64,000 bases of DNA from AG2 sp036493735 (GTDB lineage Bacteria; Gemmatimonadota; Gemmatimonadetes; Gemmatimonadales; Gemmatimonadaceae): NCBI GenBank assembly GCA_036493735.1, contig DASXPH010000091.1, forward strand, positions 62,001 through 126,000. Reading direction: 5' to 3'. The notes beneath the pieces are model-generated. The model made no database searches, was not told the DNA's origin, and saw only the letters and a list, made by a program, of their open reading frames with translations. Position numbers and translations under genes: made by a program. Below are positions 24,912 to 34,696 of this stretch, one piece after another; positions within the stretch are counted from its first letter, which is position 1, and each line of letters starts with the position of its first letter.

Positions 24912-27257
24912 TCCAGGTCCCTTCAACGCCGCCCACACCAACGGATACGTCGACACACTCTGTCCGCGATACTGAGGCCTGAAGCCGAACAGCACGACGC
25001 GTCCTGCGCCGTGCTTCACGTCCACGAGCGCGGCCTTACCATTGAGCTTCGAGCCGCCTAACAACCAACCCGAGAGCAAGGGATTTCCAGTGGCCGCATA
25101 CGTCGCGACCGCGGTCGCCTGAGTGCTGTCGGTGATGTCGAAGGCCGGGCTCTCCTCGAACCAGATCGCCGGCGTGTGCGCGACGAAGCTCCTGGCAACG
25201 GGATGGTTCCGACGAATCTCGACGGAGAGCAGCGAGCCGGGAGCATAGAAATCTGTGCTGCGTACTCCGGCGAGCACGTTCTTCACGGGCAGCTTCAATG
25301 TCTCGATCGCATAGTCGGAGGCGTTGTTGAACGTCACCAACGTGCCGCCGTGCTCCACGAAATCGCCGATGGCGCGCGCACCGTCGTCCCCGAGCCCGCC
25401 ACGGAGCGAGTCGGGGTAGCTGCCGCCGAGGCCGTGGGCGATCGCGTTAGGCGGCTGGTCGGGGATCACAATGACGTCGAAGCGGTCGGCGAGCTTGCCG
25501 CCGCGGACGTCGCGATCTACGATCGACGTGTAAGGCACGTGATAGCTGTCGAACACATAGCGCGTCCAGCCCTCGTCCATCGACGCATTGTAGCTGCGAT
25601 ACACGCCAATGCGCCGGCGGCTCCCGGTCAGGCCCGGGACCGACAGCGTCGGCTCGCTGACGCGCGCGACCGGCGCGCTCGTTGCCGGCGCGATGCCGCT
25701 CACTTCGGCGACGTCTGCTCCAAAGAGCAGAGGCAGCGTGTGCGCCGTGACGTCGTAGGGCCGCTTCGGCGGTCCGTTCGGGTACTCGCGCAGGTCGGGG
25801 TATTTCTGCCGCTCGAGCAGCGCCTTGGCAAAGCCGCCGAACGGCTGCCGCGTCAGCACGACGTAGCTGCCAGCGGGATACGTTGTGCTGGCCACCGTGA
25901 CTGGCGCGGTCGCTTCGCGCACTTCGACCTGACCGCGCTGCAGAGTGGCGACGAGCCGCCGCAGCGCGGCATCGTCGGGCTGCGTTTTGGGGATCACGAA
26001 CGCCGCGGGCCACGCGTCGCGTCCCCACGACGGCTTGGTCGACTGATCGGCGATCGCGTGCTCGCCTAACGCTACGTAGCTCTCGAGCCAGGCACGCCGG
26101 TCGCGGGCAGCCTGGGTGAGCATCGCCCAGGTTGCCTCGCTCTGGTACTTCACGATGTCGCCGTAGCGCCAGGTGCCGCCGGTCCAGAGCGCGGGATAAT
26201 TCCAGGTAGCGTCGCGGGCGTCGTAGCCGCGGCCGGGGCCCAGCTGCTCGAACTCCAGCGTGAGCGGCGTCGCGAGGCGCGCGCTCGCCGTCTCCGTGAG
26301 AATGCGTACGCCGCGATGATACAGGGAGTACTGGCGCGCCGGCGACCACTCGTCGTAGGACGCGTTCGTGGCGACGCCAGTGAATCCATCTGAAATCATC
26401 CGCCAGCTCATCGCCATGCCCAAGGAGTTGGTACCCGCGGTAAGGACCGGATCTATATTCGGCTCGACCGGGTCCATGTACGGAGGAATGAAGATTCTTC
26501 CCGCGTTCGAACCTTGCTGGTGAATGTCGTTGACGATTTCGGGATCCCAAGGGGTATACAAGGAGTCCACTGTGTACTGCGTCTCGACCTGGGTGAACGC
26601 GTACCAGTCGCGGTTGTTGTCGTGGCCGGTGTAGTGATGATAGAGCTCCGGTGGCGAGCTCCCTTCCGCCTTCGTGCCTAACGTGGACCGGTACCAGTCG
26701 CCGACGATGTCGACGCCGTCGGGATTCTGCGACGGCACGAGCATGATGATCGTGTTGGCAAGGATGGATCGCGCCTCCGGCGTGTCGCCGCGGGCGAGGC
26801 GGTCGGCGATGACGAGCGGCGTCGTAAAGCCGCCGACCTCCGTCGAGTGGATGCTCGACGTGATGAGGATGATGTTCTTGCCCTCCTGGAGGAGGCGCTC
26901 GCGCTCCCCCGCGCCCTGCAGCCGCGGATCCATGAGCTTGCGTTGGATCTGGCGATAGTGCTCGAGGTTGGCGAGCGTCGCCGGATCGCTGATGAAGGCA
27001 ACGAGGAAAGGCCGGCCGAGGGTCGTTTTGCCTAACGTGCGAACGCTGACACGCGGGCTGGCCTTGTCGAGCGCGACGAAGTAGTCGGTGACCTGCTTCC
27101 AGCTCGGGAGATGACGGTCGGCGCCGGGCTCGAACCCGAGGATCGCCGCCGGAGAGGGAAGGGAGCTGCCTGGATCGCGAGAATTGCCCTGAGTCCTCTG
27201 GCCGAGGAGGGCGGTGGCGGGCAGGAGAATCAGATAGAGTGCGGCTCGGAATCGCAT
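24906..27257 (-). CDS. Secreted M14-family zinc carboxypeptidase
   Basis: A 783-residue exported protein. The signal peptide (AALYLILLPATALLG) is followed by an M14 catalytic domain: the zinc motif HSTE in 'SSIHSTEVGG' (about 137-140) and the third ligand His in 'NDIHQQGSN' (about 244). The NR motif for the substrate carboxylate is 'HDNNRDWYAF'. After the peptidase domain the chain has a class I glutamine amidotransferase-like domain (about 530-780) with 'RIGVYRSYNASMDEGWTRY' and 'FVEHGGTLVTFNNASD', as in large bacterial M14 enzymes. It probably releases C-terminal residues from extracellular peptides. It has four octamer copies (25445, 26064, 26676, 27030) and one variant (25056), the densest of any gene here. 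Confidence 0.9.
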   Translation of the reverse strand: MRFRAALYLILLPATALLGQRTQGNSRDPGSSLPSPAAILGFEPGADRHLPSWKQVTDYFVALDKASPRVSVRTLGKTTLGRPFLVAFISDPATLANLEHYRQIQRKLMDPRLQGAGERERLLQEGKNIILITSSIHSTEVGGFTTPLVIADRLARGDTPEARSILANTIIMLVPSQNPDGVDIVGDWYRSTLGTKAEGSSPPELYHHYTGHDNNRDWYAFTQVETQYTVDSLYTPWDPEIVNDIHQQGSNAGRIFIPPYMDPVEPNIDPVLTAGTNSLGMAMSWRMISDGFTGVATNASYDEWSPARQYSLYHRGVRILTETASARLATPLTLEFEQLGPGRGYDARDATWNYPALWTGGTWRYGDIVKYQSEATWAMLTQAARDRRAWLESYVALGEHAIADQSTKPSWGRDAWPAAFVIPKTQPDDAALRRLVATLQRGQVEVREATAPVTVASTTYPAGSYVVLTRQPFGGFAKALLERQKYPDLREYPNGPPKRPYDVTAHTLPLLFGADVAEVSGIAPATSAPVARVSEPTLSVPGLTGSRRRIGVYRSYNASMDEGWTRYVFDSYHVPYTSIVDRDVRGGKLADRFDVIVIPDQPPNAIAHGLGGSYPDSLRGGLGDDGARAIGDFVEHGGTLVTFNNASDYAIETLKLPVKNVLAGVRSTDFYAPGSLLSVEIRRNHPVARSFVAHTPAIWFEESPAFDITDSTQATAVATYAATGNPLLSGWLLGGSKLNGKAALVDVKHGAGRVVLFGFRPQYRGQSVSTYPLVWAALKGPGD

Positions 27258-27298
27258 CGTCGTTTGGCGGGTGACGGGTAGAAGCTACGAAAAGAAAA

Positions 27299-27320
27299 GC
27301 GGGCGCGCACGCGCGCCCGC
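27299..27320. terminator. GC hairpin between the 205-residue lipoprotein and M14 genes
   Basis: A 9-bp stem GCGGGCGCG / CGCGCCCGC with a 4-base loop; on the minus strand it is followed by TTTTCTTTTC. It would stop transcription from the lipoprotein gene before the M14 gene. HR8 and a GAATTC site adjoin it. Confidence 0.65.
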
Positions 27321-27331
27321 CTACTGAATTC

Positions 27332-27380
27332 GTCCCGCGTCCCGCGTCCCGCGTCCCGCGTCCCGCGCCCCGCGTGCCGC
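27332..27380. repeat. Heptad-repeat element HR8
   Basis: Five perfect GTCCCGC heptads (27332-27366) then GCCCCGC and GTGCCGC. One arm only, beside a hairpin and CTGAATTCG. It sits between two genes on the same strand, 10 bases from the stop codon of the lipoprotein gene. Confidence 0.75.
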
Positions 27381-27389
27381 TTCCGACGT

Positions 27390-28007
27390 CTAGCGCACGG
27401 ACGGAGAACCCTGCGAAATCGCCTGAAGGTGTTCGAGGTCGGCCTGATGGTTCTTCACGAACTCGGCGTTTGCACGGCCAGCTGGAGTTGGCGGAGCGGT
27501 CTTCGGGTTGTTCATGAACCGCACCGCCTCCGCGGTCACGATGCCAAGCCGGTAGTAATCCTTCACCGTCAAATTCGCGCTCGTGATGGCAGCGGTGACC
27601 TTCGGGTCGGCCTCGAGCCATTTCTGACCCGCATCGTCGGTGCGCGCACCGACAATCGTCGAATCGAGGTGCGCGCGGACCTGCGGGTCGCGGGCGCGCA
27701 GCGTGGCGACGTTGTCGGCAGCTTTGAGGAATCGCGCCCAGTCGTCGTTCGTGAGCTTCAGATCGAAAGCGCGATTCACATTGTGCTCATCGGTGGACGT
27801 CACCTGAATGCCAGGACCAATCGCATTGGTCGTCGCGCTGATAGCGCCGTGGGTCGTGTCGCTCGCCGGCACGACGCTGCCGTTGGCCGTCGCCGCGGCG
27901 GCGCTGTCGCGGATAGCAACGCTGTCGTTCGTCGCTTTGCCGCGACCACAGCCGGCACCGATGAACGTTGCCGCGGCCAGCGCGGCGGTGGAAAGTCGGA
28001 TGCGCAT
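27390..28007 (-). CDS. Lipoprotein of unknown function, helical
   Basis: A 205-residue protein with a lipoprotein signal ending FIGAGCGRG (Cys about residue 20), an Ala/Thr/Ser-rich linker and a helical C-terminal region of about 130 residues ('LKLTNDDWARFLKAADNVATLRARDP' in part). The C-terminal 'AEFVKNHQADLEHL' is a charged helix. No family recognised. It is divergent from the S41 protease gene, with 139 bases between. The ribosome site is weak. Confidence 0.7.
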   Translation of the reverse strand: MRIRLSTAALAAATFIGAGCGRGKATNDSVAIRDSAAAATANGSVVPASDTTHGAISATTNAIGPGIQVTSTDEHNVNRAFDLKLTNDDWARFLKAADNVATLRARDPQVRAHLDSTIVGARTDDAGQKWLEADPKVTAAITSANLTVKDYYRLGIVTAEAVRFMNNPKTAPPTPAGRANAEFVKNHQADLEHLQAISQGSPSVR

Positions 28008-28146
28008 ATGAAGGTCTCTTGTAGTGAAGGTTCCGAAGAAAACGCCGGTTAGAGCGCAGAGTGTGTGCCGGCGGTCGCTTGACAGACCCGAACCGGGGCG
28101 GAGCTTTAGCCGCGCCTCTCATTTCCGACCTCCAACGGGTGTCCCG

Positions 28147-31100
28147 ATGCGACGCTCCCTGTTTCTCTTCATCCCGCTCCTCACGACCACGCTTGCTGCG
28201 CAGAGCCGGCCGGTGGTACGACAGTCGAAGCCGTCGTTCGCCGAGCCCTCCATCACGCCCGATCGGTCGGAGATAGCCTTCGTCTCGGGGGGCGATATCT
28301 GGGTCGTGCCGTTCGCGGGCGGTGCGGCGCACTTGCTCGTGTCGCACCCGGCGACGGAATCACGGCCGATGTATTCCCCCGACGGCACCCGGTTGGCCTT
28401 CATGTCCAATCGCGCCGGATCGATGGATATCTGGATCCTCACCTTCGCCACGGGAGACGTCCGGCAGCTGACATTTGATGACGGCAACGAGCAACTCGAT
28501 GGCTGGTCGCATGATGGCAACTGGATCTACTTCTCCAGTTCGGCGCACGACGTCGGCAGCAACACCGACGTGTATCGCGTGCGCGCGACCGGCGGCACGC
28601 CGATGTCGGTGTCGGCGGATCGTTATGCGGCTGAATTCATGTCGGCGCCGTCGCCGGATGGCTCGCAGATCGCCGTCGTCGCACGTGGCATGGGACAGAG
28701 CCAATGGTGGCGTAAGGGACACAGCCATCTCGACGAGAGCGAGATCTGGCTCGTGAAGGGCGACGGATCGCGCGCGCCGACATATAAGCAGCTGTTGGCC
28801 CGCAACGCGAAGCAGCAGTGGCCGATGTGGAGCGCCGACGGCAGCGTGATCTATTATGTCTCCGACCAGAGCGGTGCGCAGAACATCTGGATGAAGCCGT
28901 TGCGCGGCGAGGCAAAGCGCCTAACGACATTCACCGACGGTCGCGTGCTCTTTCCGTCGATCGACGCCGCTGGCCGCGAGATCGTCTTCGAGCGTGACTT
29001 CGCCATCTGGCGATACGAGATCGCGACGAATCAGGCGCAGCCCGTGCCCATCATGCTGCGCGGCGCCGCAGCCACGAACGCCGATCAACATCTGGTCATC
29101 ACGAACGGGCTGCAACAGATCGCGCTCAGCCCTGATGGCAAGAAGCTGGCGTTCATTGCTCGTGGTGAGGTGTTCGTCGCGCGCGCCGACAGTGGCGGGG
29201 ACGCGTTACACGTCACGCGCACGCCGGCGGCCGAAGCCGAGCTGGCGTGGGCGCCGGACAGCCGGCGCGTCGCCTATGCATCCAATCGCGATGGCGCCTG
29301 GCACCTTTACGTTCACGATCTCACGAGCGGCCAGGAGACACAGCTCACGACCGGCGACAAGAGTGACGTGAATCCTCGTTGGTCGCCCGACGGGTCGCGC
29401 ATCGCCTTCCTGCGCGACGCGCGCGAGCTGCGCGTCCTCGATGTCGCCACGCATAACGAGCAGAAGCTGGCCACGTCGGTCTTCGGGCGCCCGCCCTTCC
29501 TTTCCGAGCGCCCAATCGCCTGGTCGCCCGACGGCCGCTACGTCGCGTATCTCGGGGCCGGCACGAAGCTCATGGTGAACGCGTACGTCGTGCCTGTCGG
29601 CGGTGGCGCGTCGACGCAGGTGACCTGGCTTTCGAACACCCGCGCCAACACGCTCTCGTGGAGCGCCGACGGGACCTACCTCATCCTCGACTCGGGAATG
29701 CGGACGGAGCCGGGCATCGCCGCGCGCGTCGATCTCGTGCCGCGCACGCCGCGGATTCGCGAGGATCTCCTCGCGGCGATGTTCCGCGACACGACCCCGG
29801 GGCGCGCGACACCAGCGCCGGCGCCCCAGGCGGCGCCGCGCACCGATACCAGCCTAACGACGCCAGCCCGCGAGCCTCGCGCGCCACGCGCGACGCGCGT
29901 CGTCGCCGAAGGGATGCGCGAGCGACTCGCCGTGCTGCCCGTGGGCGTGGACGTGACGAGCGAGATCATCAGCCCCGACGGGCGCCAACTGCTACTCGTC
30001 GCGAGCGCCGCGGGCCAGCAGCAGCTGTTCACCTATTCGCTCGACGAGCTGATGACCGAACCGGCCATCGCTCGACAGCTCACGTCCACTCCAGGCTTCA
30101 AGTCATCGATACAGTGGGCGCCGGACTCGAAGTCGGTCTGGTTCCTCGAGCAGGGTCGCGTGGTCAACATGCCGGTGGAGTCGCGTCAACCGCGGCAAGT
30201 CGTCGTGCGCGCCGAGATGGACGTCGATTTCTCACGTGAGAAGATGGAGGTGTTCAACCAGGCGTGGGAGTTCCTCAACGACAATTTCTACGATCCGAAC
30301 TTCCACGGCGCGAACTGGAACGCCGTGCGCGAGGCGTACGCGCCGATCATCGCCGGCGCCAAAACGCCTGACGAGATGCGCCGCTTGCTGAACCTCATGA
30401 TCGGTGAGATGAATGCATCGCACATGGGTATCTCCGGGCCTGGTGGCGGCACTGGTCTTCCCGGCAGCGGCCGACTCGGTCTGCACTTCGAGCGTGCGGC
30501 GTACGAGCAGCGCGGCGAGCTCAAGGTGACGGAGGTCATTCCACTGTCGCCCGCGGCGCTCAGCGACCGGATTCACGTTGGCGATTACATCCTTTCGGTG
30601 GACGGCGCGCGTGTCGGCCCCGGCTTCAATTTGGATTCGGCGCTCAGTTACAAGTTCGATCATCGCGTGGATCTGTCGGTCGCCGCTGACGCGGGTGGTC
30701 GCGACAAGCGTCAGGTCGGTTTGCGCGCGACGAACGGGGTCACCGAGAAGGGCCTGCTCTATCGGGAGTGGATTGCCGACCGCCGCGCGTACGTCGAGCG
30801 CATCAGCAACGGTCGGCTGGGTTACGTGCACATGAATGACATGGGCGGTAGCGCGATCGCGCAGATGAACCTGGACCTCGGCGCCGAGGAGCACGCGAAA
30901 GAAGGCGTGGTGCTCGACATTCGCTTCAACAACGGCGGTTTCGTGAATGGCTATGCGCTCGATGTGCTGAGTCGCCAGCCGTATGTGCAGATGGTGCGTC
31001 GCGGCGTACCGGCGGTGCCCGGCCGGCCGGTGCTCGGACAGCGCGCGCTCGAGGCGCCAACGATACTCGTCACGAACCAGGCGACGCTCTCCGACGGCGA

Positions 31101-31410
31101 GAACTTCACCGAAGGTTATCGGACGATGAAGCTCGGCAAGGTCGTCGGCGAGCCAACGGCGGGGTGGGACGTGTACACGGGCGCGGGCACGATGGTGGAC
31201 GGCACGTCGGTGCGGCTGCCGTTCATGATGAATGCGTCACAGGACGGTAAGGCGCTCGAGCTGGTGCCGCGCGCCGTGGACATACGCGTCGATCGCCCGT
31301 TAGGCGAGAGCTATACCGGTCGTGACTCCCAACTGGATGCGGCGGTGAAAGAATTGCTCGCGGAGATCGACGCGCGCGGCGGGCGAAGGTCCGCGGCTTC
31401 GGGCAAGTAA
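28147..31410 (+). CDS. Tricorn-like S41 protease, secreted
   Basis: A 1087-residue exported protein. The signal peptide (SLFLFIPLLTTTLAA) precedes two WD40-like propellers with repeated 'SPDG...IAF' blades (residues about 30-330 and 345-640), then a tricorn core domain, a PDZ domain near 800-860 ('HVGDYILSVDGARVG') and the S41 catalytic domain. The Ser-His pair is at about 757-758 (NASHMGISG) and the nucleophile Ser in LSDGENF at about 983, followed by 'GEPTAGWDVYTGAG', in agreement with tricorn. I prefer the ATG at 28147, which gives a clean signal peptide; the frame stays open to 28024. It probably degrades peptides in the periplasm, as may the M14 enzyme. Ends three bases before a large hairpin. 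Confidence 0.92.
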   Translation: MRRSLFLFIPLLTTTLAAQSRPVVRQSKPSFAEPSITPDRSEIAFVSGGDIWVVPFAGGAAHLLVSHPATESRPMYSPDGTRLAFMSNRAGSMDIWILTFATGDVRQLTFDDGNEQLDGWSHDGNWIYFSSSAHDVGSNTDVYRVRATGGTPMSVSADRYAAEFMSAPSPDGSQIAVVARGMGQSQWWRKGHSHLDESEIWLVKGDGSRAPTYKQLLARNAKQQWPMWSADGSVIYYVSDQSGAQNIWMKPLRGEAKRLTTFTDGRVLFPSIDAAGREIVFERDFAIWRYEIATNQAQPVPIMLRGAAATNADQHLVITNGLQQIALSPDGKKLAFIARGEVFVARADSGGDALHVTRTPAAEAELAWAPDSRRVAYASNRDGAWHLYVHDLTSGQETQLTTGDKSDVNPRWSPDGSRIAFLRDARELRVLDVATHNEQKLATSVFGRPPFLSERPIAWSPDGRYVAYLGAGTKLMVNAYVVPVGGGASTQVTWLSNTRANTLSWSADGTYLILDSGMRTEPGIAARVDLVPRTPRIREDLLAAMFRDTTPGRATPAPAPQAAPRTDTSLTTPAREPRAPRATRVVAEGMRERLAVLPVGVDVTSEIISPDGRQLLLVASAAGQQQLFTYSLDELMTEPAIARQLTSTPGFKSSIQWAPDSKSVWFLEQGRVVNMPVESRQPRQVVVRAEMDVDFSREKMEVFNQAWEFLNDNFYDPNFHGANWNAVREAYAPIIAGAKTPDEMRRLLNLMIGEMNASHMGISGPGGGTGLPGSGRLGLHFERAAYEQRGELKVTEVIPLSPAALSDRIHVGDYILSVDGARVGPGFNLDSALSYKFDHRVDLSVAADAGGRDKRQVGLRATNGVTEKGLLYREWIADRRAYVERISNGRLGYVHMNDMGGSAIAQMNLDLGAEEHAKEGVVLDIRFNNGGFVNGYALDVLSRQPYVQMVRRGVPAVPGRPVLGQRALEAPTILVTNQATLSDGENFTEGYRTMKLGKVVGEPTAGWDVYTGAGTMVDGTSVRLPFMMNASQDGKALELVPRAVDIRVDRPLGESYTGRDSQLDAAVKELLAEIDARGGRRSAASGK

Positions 31411-31411
31411 C

Positions 31412-31446
31412 CCCTGTCATCCTTCGCTTCGCTCAGGATGACAGGG
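31412..31446. terminator. Hairpin carrying a CCTGAGCGAAGCGAAGGAT-type repeat
   Basis: A 12-bp perfect stem (CCCTGTCATCCT / AGGATGACAGGG) with an 11-base loop, one base past the S41 stop codon. Read on the minus strand it contains AGCGAAGCGAAGGATGACAG. A related copy lies at 41114-41139. It could terminate transcription, although no T tract follows. Confidence 0.6.
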
Positions 31447-31503
31447 CCTTCCCTCTCCCGCTACCAGCGATTCGATTGTCTTGAGCACAAACCTCTCCTC
31501 GAC

Positions 31504-34500
31504 ATGTCCCGAGAATTACTGATGACTGGTTGCCGCTCTTCCGTCCGCGCCGCCCTCCTGCCGGCGCTCGCATTCATTGCTCTTGCAATGCCTTCAGTGG
31601 CATCGGCGCAGAGCACCTCGCATTCGGTCCCCAGCGCGATGCTGCCGGCTGTCGATCCCGCGCTCTTCAAGGGACTGCATTATCGCATGGTCGGTCCGAA
31701 CCGTGGTGGACGCGTCACCGCGGTCACCGGGGTGCCGAGCGAGCCCGCGACCTTCTATATGGGTGTCGCCTCGGGCGGTGTGTGGAAGACGACCGACGCG
31801 GGGCAGACCTGGTTCCCGGTCTCCGATGGGAAGATCGCCATCGGATCGATCGGCGCCATCGAGGTCGCGCCGTCGGATCCGTCCGTGATATACGTGGGCA
31901 CCGGCTCGGACGACATTCGGAGCAACGTGTCGATCGGGCGCGGCGTTTACCGCTCCATCGACGGCGGTCAGAACTGGAGCTTCGTCGGCCTGCCGAACGT
32001 GGGACAGATCGGCGCGGTGCGCGTGCATCCGACCAATCCCGACATCGTGTACCTCTCGGCGACGGGCAATCCCTTCGCGCCGTCGGCGGAACGGGGGATT
32101 TATAGAACGCGCGATGGCGGCAAGAATTGGGAGAAGGTGCTGTTCGTATCAGATAGCACCGGCGCGTCCGACATCGAGATGCAGCCCGGAAATCCGAGTG
32201 TCCTGTTCGCTGTCATGTGGCGCGGCGAGCGCAAGCCCTGGACGATCATCAGCGGCGCGCGCGAAGGGGGCGTGTACAAGAGCATCGACGGCGGGGATCA
32301 CTGGACGAAGCTGACGGCGGGGCTGCCTAACGAACTAGTGGGGAAGGGAAATATCGCGGTGAGCGCGGCGAATCCCAGCCGGTTGTATCTGCTGTACGAG
32401 GCAAAGCCGGGGGGCGGCCTCTATCGCTCGGATGACGCCGGCGAGAGTTGGACGCTGGTCAACAGCATGCCAGCGCTGATCACGCGGCCGTTCTACTACA
32501 CGACGCTCGCGGCCGATCCCACCAACGCCGACGTCGTGTACGGCGGCGCCGAAGGATTCTTCAAGTCGATCGACGGCGGCAAGACCTTCCGATCGTTTGC
32601 CGTGCCGCACGGTGACAATCACGACATGTGGATCAATCCACATAACGGCGGCATCATGATCCAAGCGAACGACGGCGGCGCGAACGTCTCCGTCAACGGC
32701 GGTCGAACGTGGTCCACGCAGTACAACCAGCCAACCGCCGAGATTTATCAAGTTTATACGGATAACCAATTCCCCTACAGGCTGTATGGCGCGCAGCAGG
32801 ACAACACCACGGTCATCGCGTCGTCGCTGCCGCTGAATTCCGGTCAGGCCGAAGAGTGGCGGACGGGCCCGGGTTGCGAGACGGGGCCGATCATGCCCCA
32901 TCCCACGAACCCCGATACCGTCTACGGCTCGTGCAAAGGGCAGTTCAGTCGGATGAGCCTCAAGACCGGCCAGGAGAAGCAGTACTGGGTGGGAGCACAG
33001 TCACTGTACGGCAACGTTCCGCAAGATCTCCTCTATCGCTTCCAGCGCGTGTCGCCGATGGAGATCTCGCCCTGGGACCCGCGCGTGATCTACTACGGTT
33101 CGCAGTTCGTCCACCGGACGACCGATGAGGGCGTGACGTGGAATAAGATCTCACCCGATCTCACGGCGAATGATCCAAAGTTGCGAAACGCCATTTCCGG
33201 CGAGCCGATCACGCGCGATATGACGGGCGAGGAGGTGTACCCCACGCTCTACTCGATCCGAGAGTCACCCGTCCAGCGGGGGGTGATCTGGACCGGCTCG
33301 AACGATGGACCGTTCTCCGTGACGCGCGACAATGGGGTCACCTGGACGAACGTGACGCCCAAGGATCTGCCGCCGGGTGGCCGTGTCGCGATGATCGACC
33401 CGTCGCCGCACCGCGCTGGTTCGGCGTATTACGCGGTCTATCGCTACTTGTTAGGCGACTTCCAGCCGTACATCTACAAGACCGACGACTTTGGAAAGAC
33501 CTGGAAGCGCCTCAGCACGGGTGCGAATGGTATTGCCGCCGACAATCCGACGCGCGTCGTGCGCGAGGATCCGGATCGTCCGGGCCTGCTCTATGCCGGC
33601 ACGGAGTTCGGGATGTACATCTCCTTCGACGACGGTGGGCACTGGCAACCCTTCCAGCTGAACCTGCCCATCGTTCCGATCAATGACATCAAGGTCTTCC
33701 GCAAGGACTTGCTCATTGCGACGCAGGGCCGCTCGTTCTGGATCATCGACGATCTGACGCCACTGCACCAGGTGACGGCGCAGGTCGTCGCGGCGCCGGC
33801 GACGTTGTTCAAACCACGCGACGCGTATCGAATGCGCTACCAGGGTGGTGGCGGCTTCGGCCGCGGGCGCGGTCCGTCCGCGCCGCAGTATCCACCGCCT
33901 GGCGCGACGATCGACTTCTATCTCGGCCAGACGCCGGGCGGCCCGGTCACCCTCGATGTACTCGACGACGCCGGAAAGCTCGTGCGCAGCTTCTCGAGCG
34001 AAAGTGGCGCCGCCCAGGAGACCGGCGCGAGCGGCGGCGACGACGACGAGGAAGGTCCTCGTCGCGCTCGGCCAACGCCGCGCGTGCCCAAGGAACAGGG
34101 ACTCAATCGCTTCATATGGGACCTTTCGTATCCAGGTCCCCGCGATGGCAACGGCCGAGTCGGCGGCGGCGGTCCGACTGCCGTGCCCGGCCGATACCAG
34201 CTGCGCCTAACGGTGAATGGCGGGTCGCAGACTCAACCGCTCGTCTTGCGTGAGGACCCGCGCGTCGCGAAGGATGGTGTAACCCTCGCCGACCTGCGCG
34301 ATCAGTTCGATCACAACGTGCGTGTGCGCGATCTGGTGAGCGATGCCAATCGCGCCGTCTCGCGCGCGCGGAGCGTGGACACCCGTCTGCGCGACGGGAC
34401 GGGAGCCGCCGCCGATACCCTCGCGAAGCTACGCGGGATCGAGGCCAAGCTCATCACGCCATCGATCCGCTACAGCACGCCGGCGCTGCAGACGCACATT

Positions 34501-34650
34501 ACCTACCTCTATGGAATGACCAATCAAGCCGATCAGCGCGTCGGTCGCGACGCCAAGGAGCGTTACGCAAATCTGCGGCGCGAGCTCGACGCGATCGTTG
34601 CGCAGATGAACCAGCTGCTCGGACCCGATCGACAGACGGCTGACAGATAG
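31504..34650 (+). CDS. Sortilin/VPS10-like protein with Asp-box repeats, secreted
   Basis: A 1048-residue exported protein. The signal peptide (AALLPALAFIALAMPSVASA) is followed by at least ten Asp-box repeats (S/T-x-D-x-G-x-x-W, such as TTDAGQTWF, SIDGGQNWS, TRDGGKNWE, SDDAGESWT, TTDEGVTWN and TRDNGVTWT) forming one or two propellers. The C-terminal beta domain (LTVNGGSQTQPL, LREDPRV) matches the partial gene at the left edge of the window. It is annotated as 'glycosyl hydrolase' in many genomes, but no catalytic acid pair is evident. Start at 31504, or 31522, is uncertain because neither has a good ribosome site. It has two octamers (32325, 34205) and one variant (33449). Confidence 0.85.
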   Translation: MSRELLMTGCRSSVRAALLPALAFIALAMPSVASAQSTSHSVPSAMLPAVDPALFKGLHYRMVGPNRGGRVTAVTGVPSEPATFYMGVASGGVWKTTDAGQTWFPVSDGKIAIGSIGAIEVAPSDPSVIYVGTGSDDIRSNVSIGRGVYRSIDGGQNWSFVGLPNVGQIGAVRVHPTNPDIVYLSATGNPFAPSAERGIYRTRDGGKNWEKVLFVSDSTGASDIEMQPGNPSVLFAVMWRGERKPWTIISGAREGGVYKSIDGGDHWTKLTAGLPNELVGKGNIAVSAANPSRLYLLYEAKPGGGLYRSDDAGESWTLVNSMPALITRPFYYTTLAADPTNADVVYGGAEGFFKSIDGGKTFRSFAVPHGDNHDMWINPHNGGIMIQANDGGANVSVNGGRTWSTQYNQPTAEIYQVYTDNQFPYRLYGAQQDNTTVIASSLPLNSGQAEEWRTGPGCETGPIMPHPTNPDTVYGSCKGQFSRMSLKTGQEKQYWVGAQSLYGNVPQDLLYRFQRVSPMEISPWDPRVIYYGSQFVHRTTDEGVTWNKISPDLTANDPKLRNAISGEPITRDMTGEEVYPTLYSIRESPVQRGVIWTGSNDGPFSVTRDNGVTWTNVTPKDLPPGGRVAMIDPSPHRAGSAYYAVYRYLLGDFQPYIYKTDDFGKTWKRLSTGANGIAADNPTRVVREDPDRPGLLYAGTEFGMYISFDDGGHWQPFQLNLPIVPINDIKVFRKDLLIATQGRSFWIIDDLTPLHQVTAQVVAAPATLFKPRDAYRMRYQGGGGFGRGRGPSAPQYPPPGATIDFYLGQTPGGPVTLDVLDDAGKLVRSFSSESGAAQETGASGGDDDEEGPRRARPTPRVPKEQGLNRFIWDLSYPGPRDGNGRVGGGGPTAVPGRYQLRLTVNGGSQTQPLVLREDPRVAKDGVTLADLRDQFDHNVRVRDLVSDANRAVSRARSVDTRLRDGTGAAADTLAKLRGIEAKLITPSIRYSTPALQTHITYLYGMTNQADQRVGRDAKERYANLRRELDAIVAQMNQLLGPDRQTADR

Positions 34651-34677
34651 TTGAAGCGACATTATCTCCACTCCACT

Positions 34678-34696
34678 CCTAGTCCCTAGTCCCTGA
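34678..34696. repeat. Heptad-repeat element HR9 (short)
   Basis: CCTAGTC CCTAGTC CCTGAG. It contains the stop codon of the minus-strand GT39 gene (34679-34681) and lies between convergent genes. Confidence 0.55.

Noticed and set aside
25447..27621. 724-codon frame overlapping the M14 peptidase on the same strand
   Set aside because: Out of frame with the zinc motifs; Arg-rich and without recognisable domains. It is a shadow of the peptidase gene.
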